NCBI GenBank assembly: GCA_014529385.2
Contig: CM043953.1
Location: 62,309,872 to 62,373,871 of the forward strand
From: Adiantum capillus-veneris
Lineage: Eukaryota > Streptophyta > Polypodiopsida > Polypodiales > Pteridaceae
DNA length: 64,000 nt
Reading direction: 5' to 3'
The notes below the pieces were generated by a model. The model was not told the origin of the DNA, searched no databases, and saw nothing but the letters and a program-made list of their open reading frames with translations. Below are positions 42,323-53,860 of this stretch, piece after piece. Every line of letters begins with the position of its first letter. Position 1 is the stretch's first letter. Position numbers and translations under genes: made by a program.

Positions 42323-43458
42323 TGTCACGTGACACATCTAACCCTATGTGTCCGTGGACGAGCTACAGCATGATCAGGGTTCAATCCGTCCAGTCAGTCT
42401 AGATTTACAAGTGATCTCGCACTTTTGTGAGTCTATTCGTAGACCGTGCATGCATATCCTCTAGTTGCACACAGCATGATCATCAGTATTCCCTTCAGAA
42501 TCCATCAGATTCAGTTAGGGGAATTTTCTAGTGCATTTAGCCTATTTTTCCTATTTTTGGTATTTTTCACTTAATATTTTTAAGTGACTTTTCAACAAAA
42601 GTAGGTAGGACAATTTTGCTAAGTTAATATATAAGCAAACTCAAGTTAGCACTTTCTGAGAGAAGAAGCAACAGGAGCTCCCCGCTCAACAGGCACCTTC
42701 TCAGCAAGAACCCGCAATACCCCTCAAGCCTTGGCGATTCCCTCTCCAAGCCTAGCGTTTTTTCCAACAGTACCTCCCCTAGCCTTGGCGTTTTCAACAT
42801 TGCTTGGCCGCCAACAATCCCCCAAGCCCTTGCGTTTGCAATTGACCATCGCCAACACATCAGACAAGTCAACGTTTTCATTAACGCTAGCAATCAGCCC
42901 AGCGTTTTTGGTTTTCAGCCCTTATCGCAGCAGATGAGCAACGTTTTCAGCAGTTAAAATTTGCAGCAGATTAAGCCCTAGTTGGTTGCAGAAGATAGTC
43001 ATTTTCAGGCCTCGAAAACGCAGCCAAAACAGTCATTTTCAGCCACCCAAAACAGTCCAAAGATTAGCAGATTTTCAACAGATAGAAGACCACAGATTTC
43101 ATCCCTAAAGTCGTCGTCATCATCCCCGTCGTCGTCATCGGCATAGTCCCAAGTTGCATCAGTCCATTGCATCGTCATTGTACCACTTTGTGCAATAATA
43201 AGTAGACCACTCTCGCCGACGAGAGTGGGGCCTTCGGAGGAGGGTTTTACAACGTCTCTGGTGTCGTATCTCTTATCTCTATATCTCTTAGTCTCATACA
43301 CTTGCACGCACAGTGTCCATTCACTTTGTTTGTGATCATAGCATTCTCTCATTAAGAACGGAAGGCTCTACCTTCCATAAGAACAAAAAGAACCTTGAGC
43401 ACAGTTCGGAGCACTCATCTTGAGCAAAGCGCAAACATTCATTCCGCTGCACCTAACA
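42323..43458 (+). repeat. 3' LTR of element D
   Basis: It is 1136 bp and homologous to 37289-38408. It starts directly after the polypurine tract and is followed by the target-site duplication TTTAG. Confidence 0.93.
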
Positions 43459-43659
43459 TTTAGGGTTTTGTACCTAAACTACAGGACAACGTCAGGGGAG
43501 CTTCGAGAAAGCCTCGGGATGCTTAATCAAGGCTTTGGACACTTGACAATGTTAAAACAGGGAACTACAGCACGATGAAATTGACTTGCAGCTCACTGGA
43601 AAGCTTCCTAACCGCAAGGGAAAGTGTCCTTGACGTGTACTTTGACCTTCAGAGGATTA

Positions 43660-43975
43660 ATTATTCTACCCAGTTTCCCAATAAAAGTCACTTAAAAATA
43701 ATAAGTGAAAAATGGCTAAAATAGGAAAAATAGGTCTATGCATTGTAAAAATGCTCCTGATGGGTTCTGACTGAAATCTGATGGTCATGATGTGTGCAAG
43801 CAGAGGATATGCATCTACTCTAATTGTTCGAACATGCACGGTCTACGAACGTTCACACTCACAAAAGTGCCAGAACACTTCCTAAGCTAGGCTGACTGAA
43901 CTGAACTGAACCCTTGTCATGAAGTAGCTTGTCCACGTACACATAGGATTAGATGTGCATGTGACATGGAGGCAG
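43660..43975 (-). repeat. Inverted, diverged LTR-D remnant
   Basis: On the minus strand this reads TGTCACATGCACATC...CCTATGTGTACGTGGACAAGCTAC...GGGTTCAGTTCAG, then GCACTTTTGTGAGTGTGAACG...ATGCATATCCTCTGC and TATTTTTCACTTATTATTTTT, all in LTR-D order (quoted in parts). It covers roughly the first 300 bp of LTR-D and is much more diverged than the two LTRs of element D. Confidence 0.75.
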
Positions 43976-44803
43976 TATAGGAGACCTACGAACTCATCTT
44001 GATAGTACACAATGAGATTGAGCGGCCAAAAGCTCCTACTGACAGGTCTCTTTCTTCCAAGGAGTTGCAGAAGCTTCAAGAGCTTCAACAGGCTTGGGAT
44101 CGGCTTAATGCAAGGATCCAATCTTTTATATTTCTCAATTGTAGACAACATGCACTTGGAAACTTTAAGAGTACAACTAATACTCGAGCTATCTTGAACC
44201 AGTTGCAAGAGGATGATGCATATGAAAAGAACTCACGTGGAGGTACAATCACATACCCATGGACCCTTGGCACTTGAAATCCATGAAAAATCACATTCAG
44301 AAGATGCAAGAGATGCAATAGGTGATCCTTTGAGTAGGGAAGCTGATCTCTTTTGAAAATATGGCTATAATCTTGATGTCACATTTGACTTTCAAGTGCT
44401 TTCTTTTCAACCTTCATTACATCCGGGAGGACCGATGATTTGACATGGAAGGAGCTTGTCCCCATGGTGCCGGATCAAGAGGACTAGTCAAGAAGGTCCA
44501 GATTCAGAGGGAGCTCAAAGGCCCCAACTAGACAATTGTCCAAGAAAGGAAAGCAAAAGCAAAAGACATACAAGGATGATACTTTTTGGTACTAGTGAGA
44601 TATCCAAGAAGGAGATGATATATCATAAATGTAGAGAACAGGGGCATATTCGAAGGAATTGTCCAAAGAATTCAAATTCGGATTCGAGATTTAGTGAGGC
44701 GACTATTGTTGCACCTGTTCCAGCCTATACACACTTGTCTCACCTACCTTCATCTTCATCTTCATCATGGATTCAAGTTTCAACTAGACTTGCAGATGGA
44801 TAG
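43976..44803 (+). pseudogene. Copia gag remnant with zinc knuckle
   Basis: Short frames (44456-44803 and nearby) carry MIYHKCREQGHIRRNCPKN, a copia-type CCHC knuckle in which the first Cys is replaced by Tyr. Upstream 43999-44277 (KELQKLQELQQAWDRLNARIQ) is helical and may be part of gag, though this is uncertain. Pol is absent. A probable 3' LTR lies at 45317-45649, so this would be an internally deleted copia element. The intervening 44804-45316 shows nothing recognisable. Confidence 0.55.
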
Positions 44804-45316
44804 CACTATTGTCATATTTTCTTTCTCAACACCCTACTCAGGCGATGACTCCTACTCTTAGCAAAGCCTAATGCACCTATTCAATCTTTGAATGATGGTG
44901 TAGCGGACGAATCAAAGGTTGTTCATCTTTGTGATACTCAAGCAGGATACATGTGTATGTTGGCATTGTGAGCCAGATTTTGGAGCAAGATGGCTCAACA
45001 AGTTCTTGAAGGAGGCATGGCTGATCTCCAACTTTTACTATAAACTATAGCTATTGATGACATGCCTACAAAATAAGGCGTGCACACGAAGGACCTCTAG
45101 CTTGTACGACTGACAGAAGTTTCTAGAGCCTAGCAGACCTTGATGGCGGTTGTTAGCACTTGTTGCCATTGGTGGATAGGATTGTCTATCTTGGGCCTAC
45201 GGTTCTCTGTAGAGAGGTGTGCTTGATGCAATGGTGAACTGGACTTCCAGATTCCTCCATCACTCTTGGAGGCCCACATACCTGCTCTTGTTGTGTATCC
45301 GAGATCTTAGAGGGGG

Positions 45317-45649
45317 TGTTAAAAGTTTTGGAGGTTATCTCTTGGGTTTCTCATGTAGATTCTTGTGAGTGAGGGACTTTGTGGTTGTGCCGAGCCTTAT
45401 GATTTGTCTAGATTCTAGGGATGTAGGGAGTTTTTTCAAGATGGATTTTTGCCACTCCCTTGTACATGGGAGAAGAGGGAGGGGAGAGGCAACGCCTTCA
45501 TTTTGGTAGATTGTGAGCCTTGTACAATGTACTCTCTTGATTTGAATTAGCGAAGTGTGTTGCCACGCAAAGCTCTAGCATTTTTCTCTCTTCTTCTCTC
45601 TCCCACGTGTTTCCTTGTTACCACACCTTCCACTACACTTTAACCGACA
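45317..45649 (+). repeat. Probable copia LTR
   Basis: CTTAGAGGGGGTG (45307-45319) is a typical copia polypurine tract, followed by TGTTAAAAGTTTTGGAGG. The block ends in TTTAACCGACA, giving TG...CA ends with a short inverted TGTTAA/TTTAAC match. I did not find a second copy, so the limits are tentative. Confidence 0.45.
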
Positions 45650-45810
45650 TGGGGCCTAGCAAAATGACTTGACCACACAACCCAATCAAAGATATTACTT
45701 TTTTCCATTAGAAGAATATTATGCCCTTTATGTGTGAATGGGTAGCACCCAAACATGAAGTCACTCCAATATGGGTGCAAGTCACTTGTGAAAGCACCCT
45801 TACCTCTTAT

Positions 45811-46690
45811 GATGATGGCTTGAATTGATGCTCATTGCTAGCTTGGCATGCTGATGTAGCAAAATCAAGCAACATGGCAATGTTTCATCTCTTCTAGTTC
45901 ATGTCAATAGAATTCAAAGGAGCATGAGAGGTATATGACTTGCTTACTAACAAGGAAAATTAAAGTGACTTAGCAACTTTTTATGATGTGGCAAACCTAG
46001 CTTTCCTATGCACAGATATAGAAAAATTGTAACTCCAATAAATGTTTGTTGCCCTAGTATAGACAACTCGTGAGGCCACTGCTCGATGCTATCTGAAAAC
46101 TGATATAGAAAAATTGTAACTCCAATAAAAGTTTGTTGCCCTAGTATAGAAAACTCGTGAGACCACTACAAGCAAACTTTGAAACATTTTACATGGTGAT
46201 TGATGCCCTTCTCTAGGGATGTGCATTTGCACAACGATGATGGCTTGAATTGATGCTCATTGCTAGCTTGGCATGCTGATATAGCAAAATCAAGCAACAT
46301 GGCAATGTTTCATCTCTTCTAGTTCATGTCAATAGAATTCAAAGGAGCATGAGAGGTATATGACTTGCTTACTAACATGGAAAATTAAAGTGACTGAGCA
46401 ACTTTTTATGATGTGGCAATCCTAGCTTTCCTATGCACCGAAATAGAAAAATTGTAACTCCGATAAATGTTTGTTGCCCTAGTATAGACAACTCGTGAGG
46501 CCACTGCTCGATGCTATCTGAAAACTGATATAGAAAAATTGTAACTCCGATAAATGTTTGTTGCCCTAGTATAGACAACTCTAACCACTGCTCGTGCAAA
46601 CCATTGGTATTTAGAAACATGGGAAGCAAACTTTGAAACATTTTAAATGGTGATTGATGCCTTCCCTAGGGATGTGCATTTGCACAACAC
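45811..46690. repeat. Tandem duplication of about 430 bp with an inner 87-bp repeat
   Basis: GATGATGGCTTGAATTGATG at 45811 recurs at 46236, and the following sequence is repeated to GATGTGCATTTGCACAAC (about 46220 and 46670). Inside each copy, GATATAGAAAAATTGTAACTCC plus AATGTTTGTTGCCCTAGTATA recurs at an 87-bp spacing. The ORF on the minus strand (46641-46372) is just this repeat. Confidence 0.85.
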
Positions 46691-47155
46691 ACTAGAGATT
46701 TGTGGGACAAAAGACTCAACTTAGGGATTTTTACATGAATCTAGCGACTTACTTGGAGGCAACAATTGGTTGGATGGTTCATAGCTCATGAAAAGATATG
46801 ATAGGTCACCTCAACATCCATATCATAGCCATTTTGCATCAACAAGGCTTTAGTCTTTCATGTCAAACGGGCATACTAGCGATAGTACAATTTACTAATC
46901 TTCACAGATTCTTTGCACCAATCAACCCTAGTCCACAAAAGACGCAATACAACGTACACAAGCACTATCTTTCACAGCTTAGGGAGGACAGTCTCATCCA
47001 GCATATTTCTCAGTGTTGCAGAAGTGAAGAAAATCAATGGATCTCTGATAATGTAAGTAGGGAATGAGTTATGGTGGAGGTTGCTCTATAGAAGACCCAC
47101 AGGCTCCCTTGCTTCTCTAGAGCTAGTAACGCAAGGCCCACCTTCCCTTCTCCCC

Positions 47156-47160
<5 letters not shown>

Positions 47161-47208
<48 letters not shown>
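47161..47208. repeat. CT dinucleotide microsatellite
   Basis: It is an uninterrupted CT run of 24 units. The region 46700-47160 holds no supported gene. Confidence 0.95.
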
Positions 47209-47211
<3 letters not shown>

Positions 47212-47421
47212 CCCCCCCAACACACAACTGCGACCAAGCAGGCAATGAAGTTGAGGAGCATGGTCAATACAGCTACCTTGCGGATTTTGATTCTTCAGCT
47301 TCAATTTCTTATTTCGTGAGCGTCCTCGAGCGAGTGCAGGGACTGTTGAGTAAGAGAGTCTGGCGGGAACGTGGAAGGTTTTCGAAAAAAATTTAGGCCA
47401 TATGTTGTGTGCACAAGTTGG

Positions 47422-47784
47422 GGCGGCACCCCTCCACACTATCTCGCACGGGCATGCTCAAATGGGATCGACGGCTGAGGTGATCTAGGCCGTCGGATGC
47501 GCATCTAGTAAATTCGGGAAGAAAAGTAAATTCGGGTCGATCTGCACCCCATGTCTCGAACCCCCGACCTCCCCACCACGAGCCATGTGCACTAACCACT
47601 ACACCTTCATGTGAACGTTGAAATATAGGCGATTCGAGTATGTCATATTGTAAATGTGGGCCGATTAGTAAATTCGGGGCAACCTCAGATCTGACGGTCC
47701 ATAATTGACCTCGTCGCCTTTTCCTCCTCCACCATTGATCTCATTTGACCATGCCCGTGTGATATAGTGATGAGGGGCAGCACC
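47422..47784 (-). mobile_element. Inverted-repeat element with tRNA-like core, copy 1
   Basis: The ends are imperfect inverted repeats of about 50 bp: GGCGGCACCCCTCCACACTAT... at the left and its relative GGTGCTGCCCCTCATCACTAT... read inward from the right, both running into CACGGGCATG and TCAAATG. The core, on the minus strand, reads TAGTGGTTAGTGC (RNA polymerase III A-box-like, 47601-47589) and GGTTCGAGACA (B-box-like, 47562-47552) at tRNA spacing. TAAATTCGGG recurs several times in the flanks. A second copy is at 56118-56557. No ORF is present. Confidence 0.7.
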
Positions 47785-48424
47785 AGGTTCTCTTGTTATT
47801 AACTACCACAAAAACATCTTGCCCTAACGGTAATTGTTTGTCATTTCATTTGCAACTCATTGCAACGAGGTGTTTCGCACACAACAGGGCGAGGGTAGAG
47901 GTGTCCGCTTCTCCCTTGTCTTCTTGTGGATGAAACTGCATTTTGTGCAACTTGTTGCCGCCCCAAGTAAACAGGCTTCAAAACTATCTTACCTTTTTTG
48001 CAAACATAAGTGAAGATCTCAACCTCAAGAATACGTGTAATAAAGAGTAGTAAGCTATTAAAATGTATGGGATTTTAGTGGTCAAAACCATTACCACCGT
48101 TAAGATGTGGCTTGCAGGTCACATTTTTGGCAATGCTATCTCTTTTGTTTTTCAAGGCAATCATAGTGGAGGAATTTGATGAAGTAATTTGATCGGTTTA
48201 CCTTTTTCTATTTACATGATAGGCATCCTTCGACCTGATTGTTGCTACACCATCCTTTTTCCCCAACTCTCCCAACATGAAGGTTGCCCCTTGATTTTGC
48301 AGCACACAAATCCAATGATCAACAATTCTTGCATTGGGAGGAAGTATTCACTTGAGCATGAAAGTAATGGCCTTCTCCCTTGTGACATGGTGGTAGCATA
48401 GTATGACAAATAACTAAGAGTGCC

Positions 48425-48955
48425 TTATGGGTAGTCAGAGGAGCAGCTACCATAGCAAAGCTCACATTCTCCTCACACGAGAGGCACGCTGATCGATCAA
48501 GCGACCGAGCTAGGGAGATCCAGACACCGACAATTGCGGAGGACTACATAGCATCGACGAAAGTTGCATCAAAGGATTTGGATCACTTTGGCCGACATGC
48601 ATGATGCCCTATCACACTATTGACCATGAGGAGATTGATGAGATTCGCTAGCGACCAATGATGGATCTCCTATGATTTAGCTCTTTTTGAGGATACACCC
48701 ACATTGTGTTGTATTAGCCCTCATTCACTACTCTCATCCCCCTACTCATATCCTACACAATTCCAGCTAGCTGCTTAGTCCGCATCTAGTAGTTTACGAT
48801 TCTATAGTACCCCTTTTTTCAATACCTTTTATTTTTGGTACTTTTTGGTTCTCAGACATTATTTCAAATTCACTACCTGGTAACTTTTTGGTTTCATAGG
48901 TCATTTTGGCCTTTTGAAGCCATTAATATAACATTTCATTTTATTTCTCAGGTCT
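48425..48955 (+). mobile_element. LINE-A 3'-end fragment
   Basis: GAGCTAGGGAGATCCAGA, then GGTCATTTTGGCCTTTTGAAG and TAATATAACATTTCATTTTATTTC match the 3' ends of the two minus-strand LINE-A copies at 14.7-15.5 kb, here on the plus strand. Only the 3' untranslated part remains. Confidence 0.7.
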
Positions 48956-49410
48956 TCATGTGCATGCATCTCGTTGCCATGTTGCAGTTACCTCAATCCA
49001 TGTCAAGGCTTTAGTTCAAGTTTTATTGCTACAAGGAAAGAAGCAGCAACATCTTGTACCTACAAGAGCCCGTTTGTTTGCCTTTGATGCCATTCATCCC
49101 CTCTAAGCAGAACATAAATCTATCTATAGCCAACTCTAAGAGTTGTGAATTGGCTGAAGCTTATTTCCCAGCACAGTGTATTGTTGCAAGACAACGTGAG
49201 TTAGTGGAGTTGCTTGTTGATTTTGAAGTCTAGGCATTATTAGCGATGTGCTTATTAAGTGTAGACATTATTGGCCAAAGTCGTAGTCTTACTAAGATTA
49301 GAGATTGCACAAAATACTGATCCAACCATCTCATCAGATCAAAAGATTCAATCTTAGGATTTTTCTTACAATGTTAGAGATAATGTTCTTCTTCGTTTTC
49401 TTCTTCTTCT

Positions 49411-49414
<4 letters not shown>

Positions 49415-49495
<81 letters not shown>
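49415..49495. repeat. CT dinucleotide microsatellite
   Basis: About 40 CT units follow a TTC trinucleotide run. The ORFs that cross it encode only Ser/Leu or Glu/Arg runs. Confidence 0.95.
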
Positions 49496-49500
<5 letters not shown>

Positions 49501-49728
49501 CACACTGCTTTGACATCAATACCTTTAACACAACAAGATTATATATACAAAGTAATACTGAGAAAAAGACACCGAGAGAATCATAGGAAGGGGTGACACA
49601 CAGAGAGCTCTCTCATATACACACAGCTTTGACATTGATACCTTTAACACAACAAGATAATAAATGCAAAGTAATACTGAGAAAAAGACACCGAGAGAAT
49701 CATAGGAAGGGGTAACACACACACACAC
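49492..49728. repeat. 119-bp tandem duplication
   Basis: TCTCATATACACAC(T/A)GCTTTGACAT starts at 49492 and 49611. The unit runs through CCTTTAACACAACAAGAT and GAGAATCATAGGAAGGGGT(G/A)ACACAC, and the second copy ends in CA (49716-49735) and AG (49736-49760) runs. Confidence 0.85.
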
Positions 49729-49760
49729 ACACACATAGAGAGAGAGAGAGAGAGAGAGAG

Positions 49761-52700
49761 ATAAAGGTCCCCCTCTCTCTTTCTCTAAGTATGCTTAAGA
49801 ACAAAGCTCGAGTGAGCTCCATGTGCAGCCAAAGATACCTCTCTATTAGGAAGAAACTATCCTCAATTGCTAAGTTAAGAATCTGCAAATTTATAAAAAA
49901 CAATGGTCAAAATTGTGTGTGAGAAATATAATGTATCAAAATGAAAATTCATAAACTTAATCAAACATGTTTGATTATGCCTATCATCATCTAGATATTG
50001 CATATTTTAGTGTCTCATACCACGAGAGTAAGCAGCATATGTCATATCCTGATGTATCACAATATTATTGGTCACACTCATCGTTTAACAATCAATTGTT
50101 ATAAATTTCAAGTCCAATTCCATGCACAGAGCGACGGACCAATCAACATAAACCAAATCCAAATCCAGCTCCAATTCCAAATCCAAAATTATTTTCATTA
50201 TATACATATTCGGATAACAAAATCATATTAGGGGCAGTGGTGGGGCCAACCACTACTGCATGATTTTGTAATTGTTGTTACCTAAATTGGCGAGTTGACA
50301 CCAATCAAATGTGCTGCCTAAATTGGCAAATTTGTACTTATGCTATCTTAATCGATGAATCTACACTTAATATTGTTTAAACTAGTGAGTCTATTATTTA
50401 TTGATGTGTTGCCTAAATCAGCAAATATGCATGGATAACAAGTGTTGCTTAAATGGATGAATATACATCGGGATGAGCATCTACACACTACCTAAATCAG
50501 TAAATTTGTGTGTATGTGACCAATGGACCCTGCTTGACAACAAGTTGGAGTTTATTTAAGTAGCAAAGTACTTGGAAACTATTGTTCACTATCCCAAAGT
50601 GTCTTAGCTCATGTGGGTAGATGTAAGTTAATATCAAATGATCTCAATAGCAGTTTCATTCAGTGCAAGTATAAGCCATGACATTAGAGAGGGTTGATTT
50701 CACAACTCATAAGACAATGCAGGTAATTAAAAGAGCCTTACAATCTAAAAGTATCCAACGGTATTCTCCCTTGCTGCATAATTCATTGAGTGTAGCCCAT
50801 TAGGTATATCTACAAAGAGAGTTGCTTAAAAATAAATAAAATGAGCGTATATCAAACTGAGTATATTAAATTGGGGTATTTTTGTATAAGAAGATGTTGT
50901 AAGAGGCAATGCAAAACTTCTAGATCTTAAGATAAGGAAGGAAGTAGAATAAGCACTAGGATGGTGCATGATATTTAGGCCTAAAGGTACATAAAGAGAG
51001 TTGACTCATTGGGGGTAATTCAAATAATTTTGTTAGATGTATATTATTGAAATGGATCAAGAAATTACATACATGTAGGTTCCAAACTGATAAGTAAGCC
51101 TGAATGGTATCAATGGGCACGCCTAGGAATTGGGATAGCCTTGTACAAGAGAGTCAATATATTGAACCAACTAAGTAGTGAACTATAGATTAGTGTAAAT
51201 ATTCGATTGTGTGAGAAGCATAGAATTTATGTTAGAATGCCATAGAATGATGCTAATGAAATATCACCTCAATACGGTAATTGACTATGTAAAAGAAAAC
51301 TCAAGAGAAAAGAGGACTTACAATGGTATGGTTGAACCTTGCCGCAATTTATCCTAATTGTTTGAACTTAGTGATCAAATTAAGAAACGATACATTAGAT
51401 ATGCATGCTTAAATCATCATTAAAGCAACAAATCTAGCAATTCTAGGGGCTACACCCAATAAAAGAAGATGATTAAGTAAGACGGGCATATTGAAGTCTT
51501 CTGAGGTACGAGAATATACTTGGTGTGGTTGGTCGTGTTTAGCCCTGCAATGTGTGAGTAAGTTTGAGCATGAAAGACTTACAAGTTTTGGTGTTAATTC
51601 CAAGGCACTTTAACTCATACATTTAGCTTCACCTGCAAGTATATTTCTCAAAGACAAAGCACTGAAGATGATTTCTTGTTAAAATCAATCAAGGATTTAA
51701 CTACAAACTGAATATATGAATTCTTTGGAAGTGCTTAATGAAAAAATGGATGAGAGGTAGGGTTGTTTATCAGTAGTACTAATAATAGCGAAAGTAGGCA
51801 AATTTAAGTACCAACAAGTGGATAATAAAAGAGCTATCTAAATATGCAAAATGGTTTGGAAAGCTGGGGCAGTCAATGGATATTGGGTTTGTATCAAAGC
51901 AATACTGAGCTCATACAATAATTGCAAATGAAATAATAATCCTAACACTTGTAGTTAGGGACCATTATACTTCTTATATTTGTTATATCTTCCTTGTTTA
52001 ATTCCGGTAATTGTTTTTTAAGATGGGCTCTAGGACAAAATTTATTATGAAATTTTACTATATTACAGTTCGAAGAATTTTCAAATAATTTAATACATGA
52101 CATGATTGTAAAGTTTTGTGAGGGCTTTAAAACATTTATGTGACTGGTAGAAGAAATGTGGTTGTTCTTAGGTGATCTTTAGCTGAAGTAAAAACATAAA
52201 ATTTATAGATATTCATATTTCATCATAAAGCCCCAAGCCCTTTTAATGTGGGACTTGTTGTATACTCAAGATCCTAGACTCTCACCCCACAAACATCAAG
52301 AAATGGATTATCACATACATAGTTCATAGTAAAAAAGGATCCTTAAAAAAATATCCTCGCTTAAACAAACTCACTTACGGGAAATAAATTGATTTAACAG
52401 GCGATCAAGATAGGCAACATTCAATTAGTAACACTACTATGAACAATAGGTCTCATATGGGCTATAAACAAAATTGACTCTAGCCTGCCAACATGGGGCA
52501 ACCTATTGATATTGGCATAGCATCCCGATTGTTGAACTTTATATCTCCATAATGGTAGGTCCTTGTGAGATACTCACCTTATCTAGCATGACATAAATTT
52601 AAGAACAAAATATTGTTAATACAGCTTACAACGTTGGTATAACTTCAGGCTTGTGTGCTAAATTGGAGTGCTAGATTCATGGAGTAGAACGGTAGGGCTT

Positions 52701-52900
52701 GAGGTGATTGCACTTTCCTCAATGCTTAACGGAAAGGTGCTTTGAAGACTGCAGCGGAGTAGGGAACCTGGCCAACATCTTTGAGGTAGAGCCTTGATGG
52801 GAGGTGTCATCATCAAACACATATATTTATTGAATAGTTATGAGATTGAAGGAGGTAATTTAACAAGTTTGATAATGCTTGATGTTGAAGAGTACAAGCT
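49761..52900. other. AT-rich region, no gene seen
   Basis: This 3.1 kb has only short ORFs and no family match I can recognise. The segment 50275-50500 contains loosely repeated GCCTAAAT(T/C)(G/A)GCAAAT(T/A)TG units of uneven spacing. The rest looks like old, degraded intergenic DNA. Confidence 0.5.
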
Positions 52901-52929
52901 TTAGAGAAGTTCGAGTGCTCATAACACTC

Positions 52930-53685
52930 TAAAGGCATTTACCATGCATTAATGCACGAGCCTAATTGGTGTAGCCCTTTCAACAAATTATGGAAGAGGC
53001 AATGGATGGAAAATCAGTTGGGAGGAAGTCATGGAGAACATGTGGAAGCCAAGGTGGCCTCAGTATATGAAGATATTTTTGTAGAAAGTGATGTGGGGTT
53101 CTCTGCCGATGGGAGTAAAGGTACAAGAAAGAGGCATTGGGTCCGATTGTTGCTCAGGGTGCAGAATGGCTAGTGAAGACCTAGCCCACCTTTTCATGGG
53201 ATGCCAGGCAATCAGGGGCATGGCTGGGAAATTATGCAAGTGGATTCAAAGGACATGGCAAATTAAGTTCTTCAAGAATGATCTGTTTTTTGGTAGTAAC
53301 AGGTTGGGAAGTCCTGCTCTTCTGGTTTGCACTCAAATAATCAGGTACTACTTCTTGCACCATATTTGGCAAGCAAGGAACTGCAGCGTGTTTGAGGGGG
53401 ACATGGATGTGGCAAGCTTTTGTGAAATCATACAAGAGATCAGAGTGACGATTCACATGATCGGAGGCAAACAAGCCTCAGAGGAGTGGTCTAGAACAAT
53501 ACATAACATCTTGTAATAGGGAAAGCCTAGGAGTGGTAGTGGTTTTTGTGCCAAGCAGATAACGTGCAATCCTGTGACCCTCGAGGCTCGGTTTGAGCTT
53601 GAGATTGTTGTATATTGTTGATGTTCTTAATACTATCCACTCACAATTGTGAGTTTTGCAAAAAATAAAATTAAAAAAATCTAGA
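52930..53685 (+). mobile_element. L1-like LINE 3' fragment with poly(A) tail
   Basis: The last part of a LINE ORF is readable: W..WEEVMENMWKPRWPQYMK, a TAG at 53082-53084 where Trp is expected, then VMWGSLPMG and a zf-RVT-like knuckle region (CCSGC..ASEDLAHLFMGC, 53150-53200). The frame continues to a stop at 53514-53516. A 3' UTR follows and ends in AAAAAATAAAATTAAAAAAAT at 53657-53677 (quoted in part). It is truncated 5' of the knuckle region, as is common for LINE insertions. Confidence 0.75.
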
Positions 53686-53814
53686 GAAATTCACTTGCTC
53701 CTAACAACTAGTTCAATTGCTCCTAATAACTACTGACCTACATCGGCCGTTGCTAGGTACGTAGTTTAGTGTTGGTTATGAGGTTGAGGAGATACAGTGA
53801 TTATGAGTCAACCC

Positions 53815-53860
<46 letters not shown>

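Larger units (their letters stand above)
37289..43458 (+). mobile_element. Complete non-autonomous LTR retrotransposon (element D)
   Basis: Two LTRs (37289-38408 and 42323-43458) both run TGTCACGTGACA...CAACA. TTTAG precedes the first (37284-37288) and follows the second (43459-43463), a 5-bp target-site duplication. A primer-binding site TGGTATCAGAGC lies at 38410-38421 and a polypurine tract AAAAAGGAGGGGA at 42311-42322. The 3.9-kb interior has small ORFs but no protease, RT, RNase H or integrase, so it must use enzymes from another element. The LTRs differ by substitutions and several indels, so it is not very recent. Confidence 0.93.

Noticed and set aside
47552-47601. Canonical tRNA gene
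   Set aside because: A- and B-box-like sequences are present here and at 56278-56326, but I could not see a convincing acceptor stem or anticodon arm. Both sit in a repeated inverted-repeat element, so a tRNA-derived module is more likely.
49305-49586. ORFs across CT/AG runs as membrane or charged proteins
   Set aside because: The same applies at 24.2, 47.2, 56.0, 56.8 and 57.0 kb. The residues are Ser-Leu or Arg-Glu alternations produced by dinucleotide repeats, so these are not genes.
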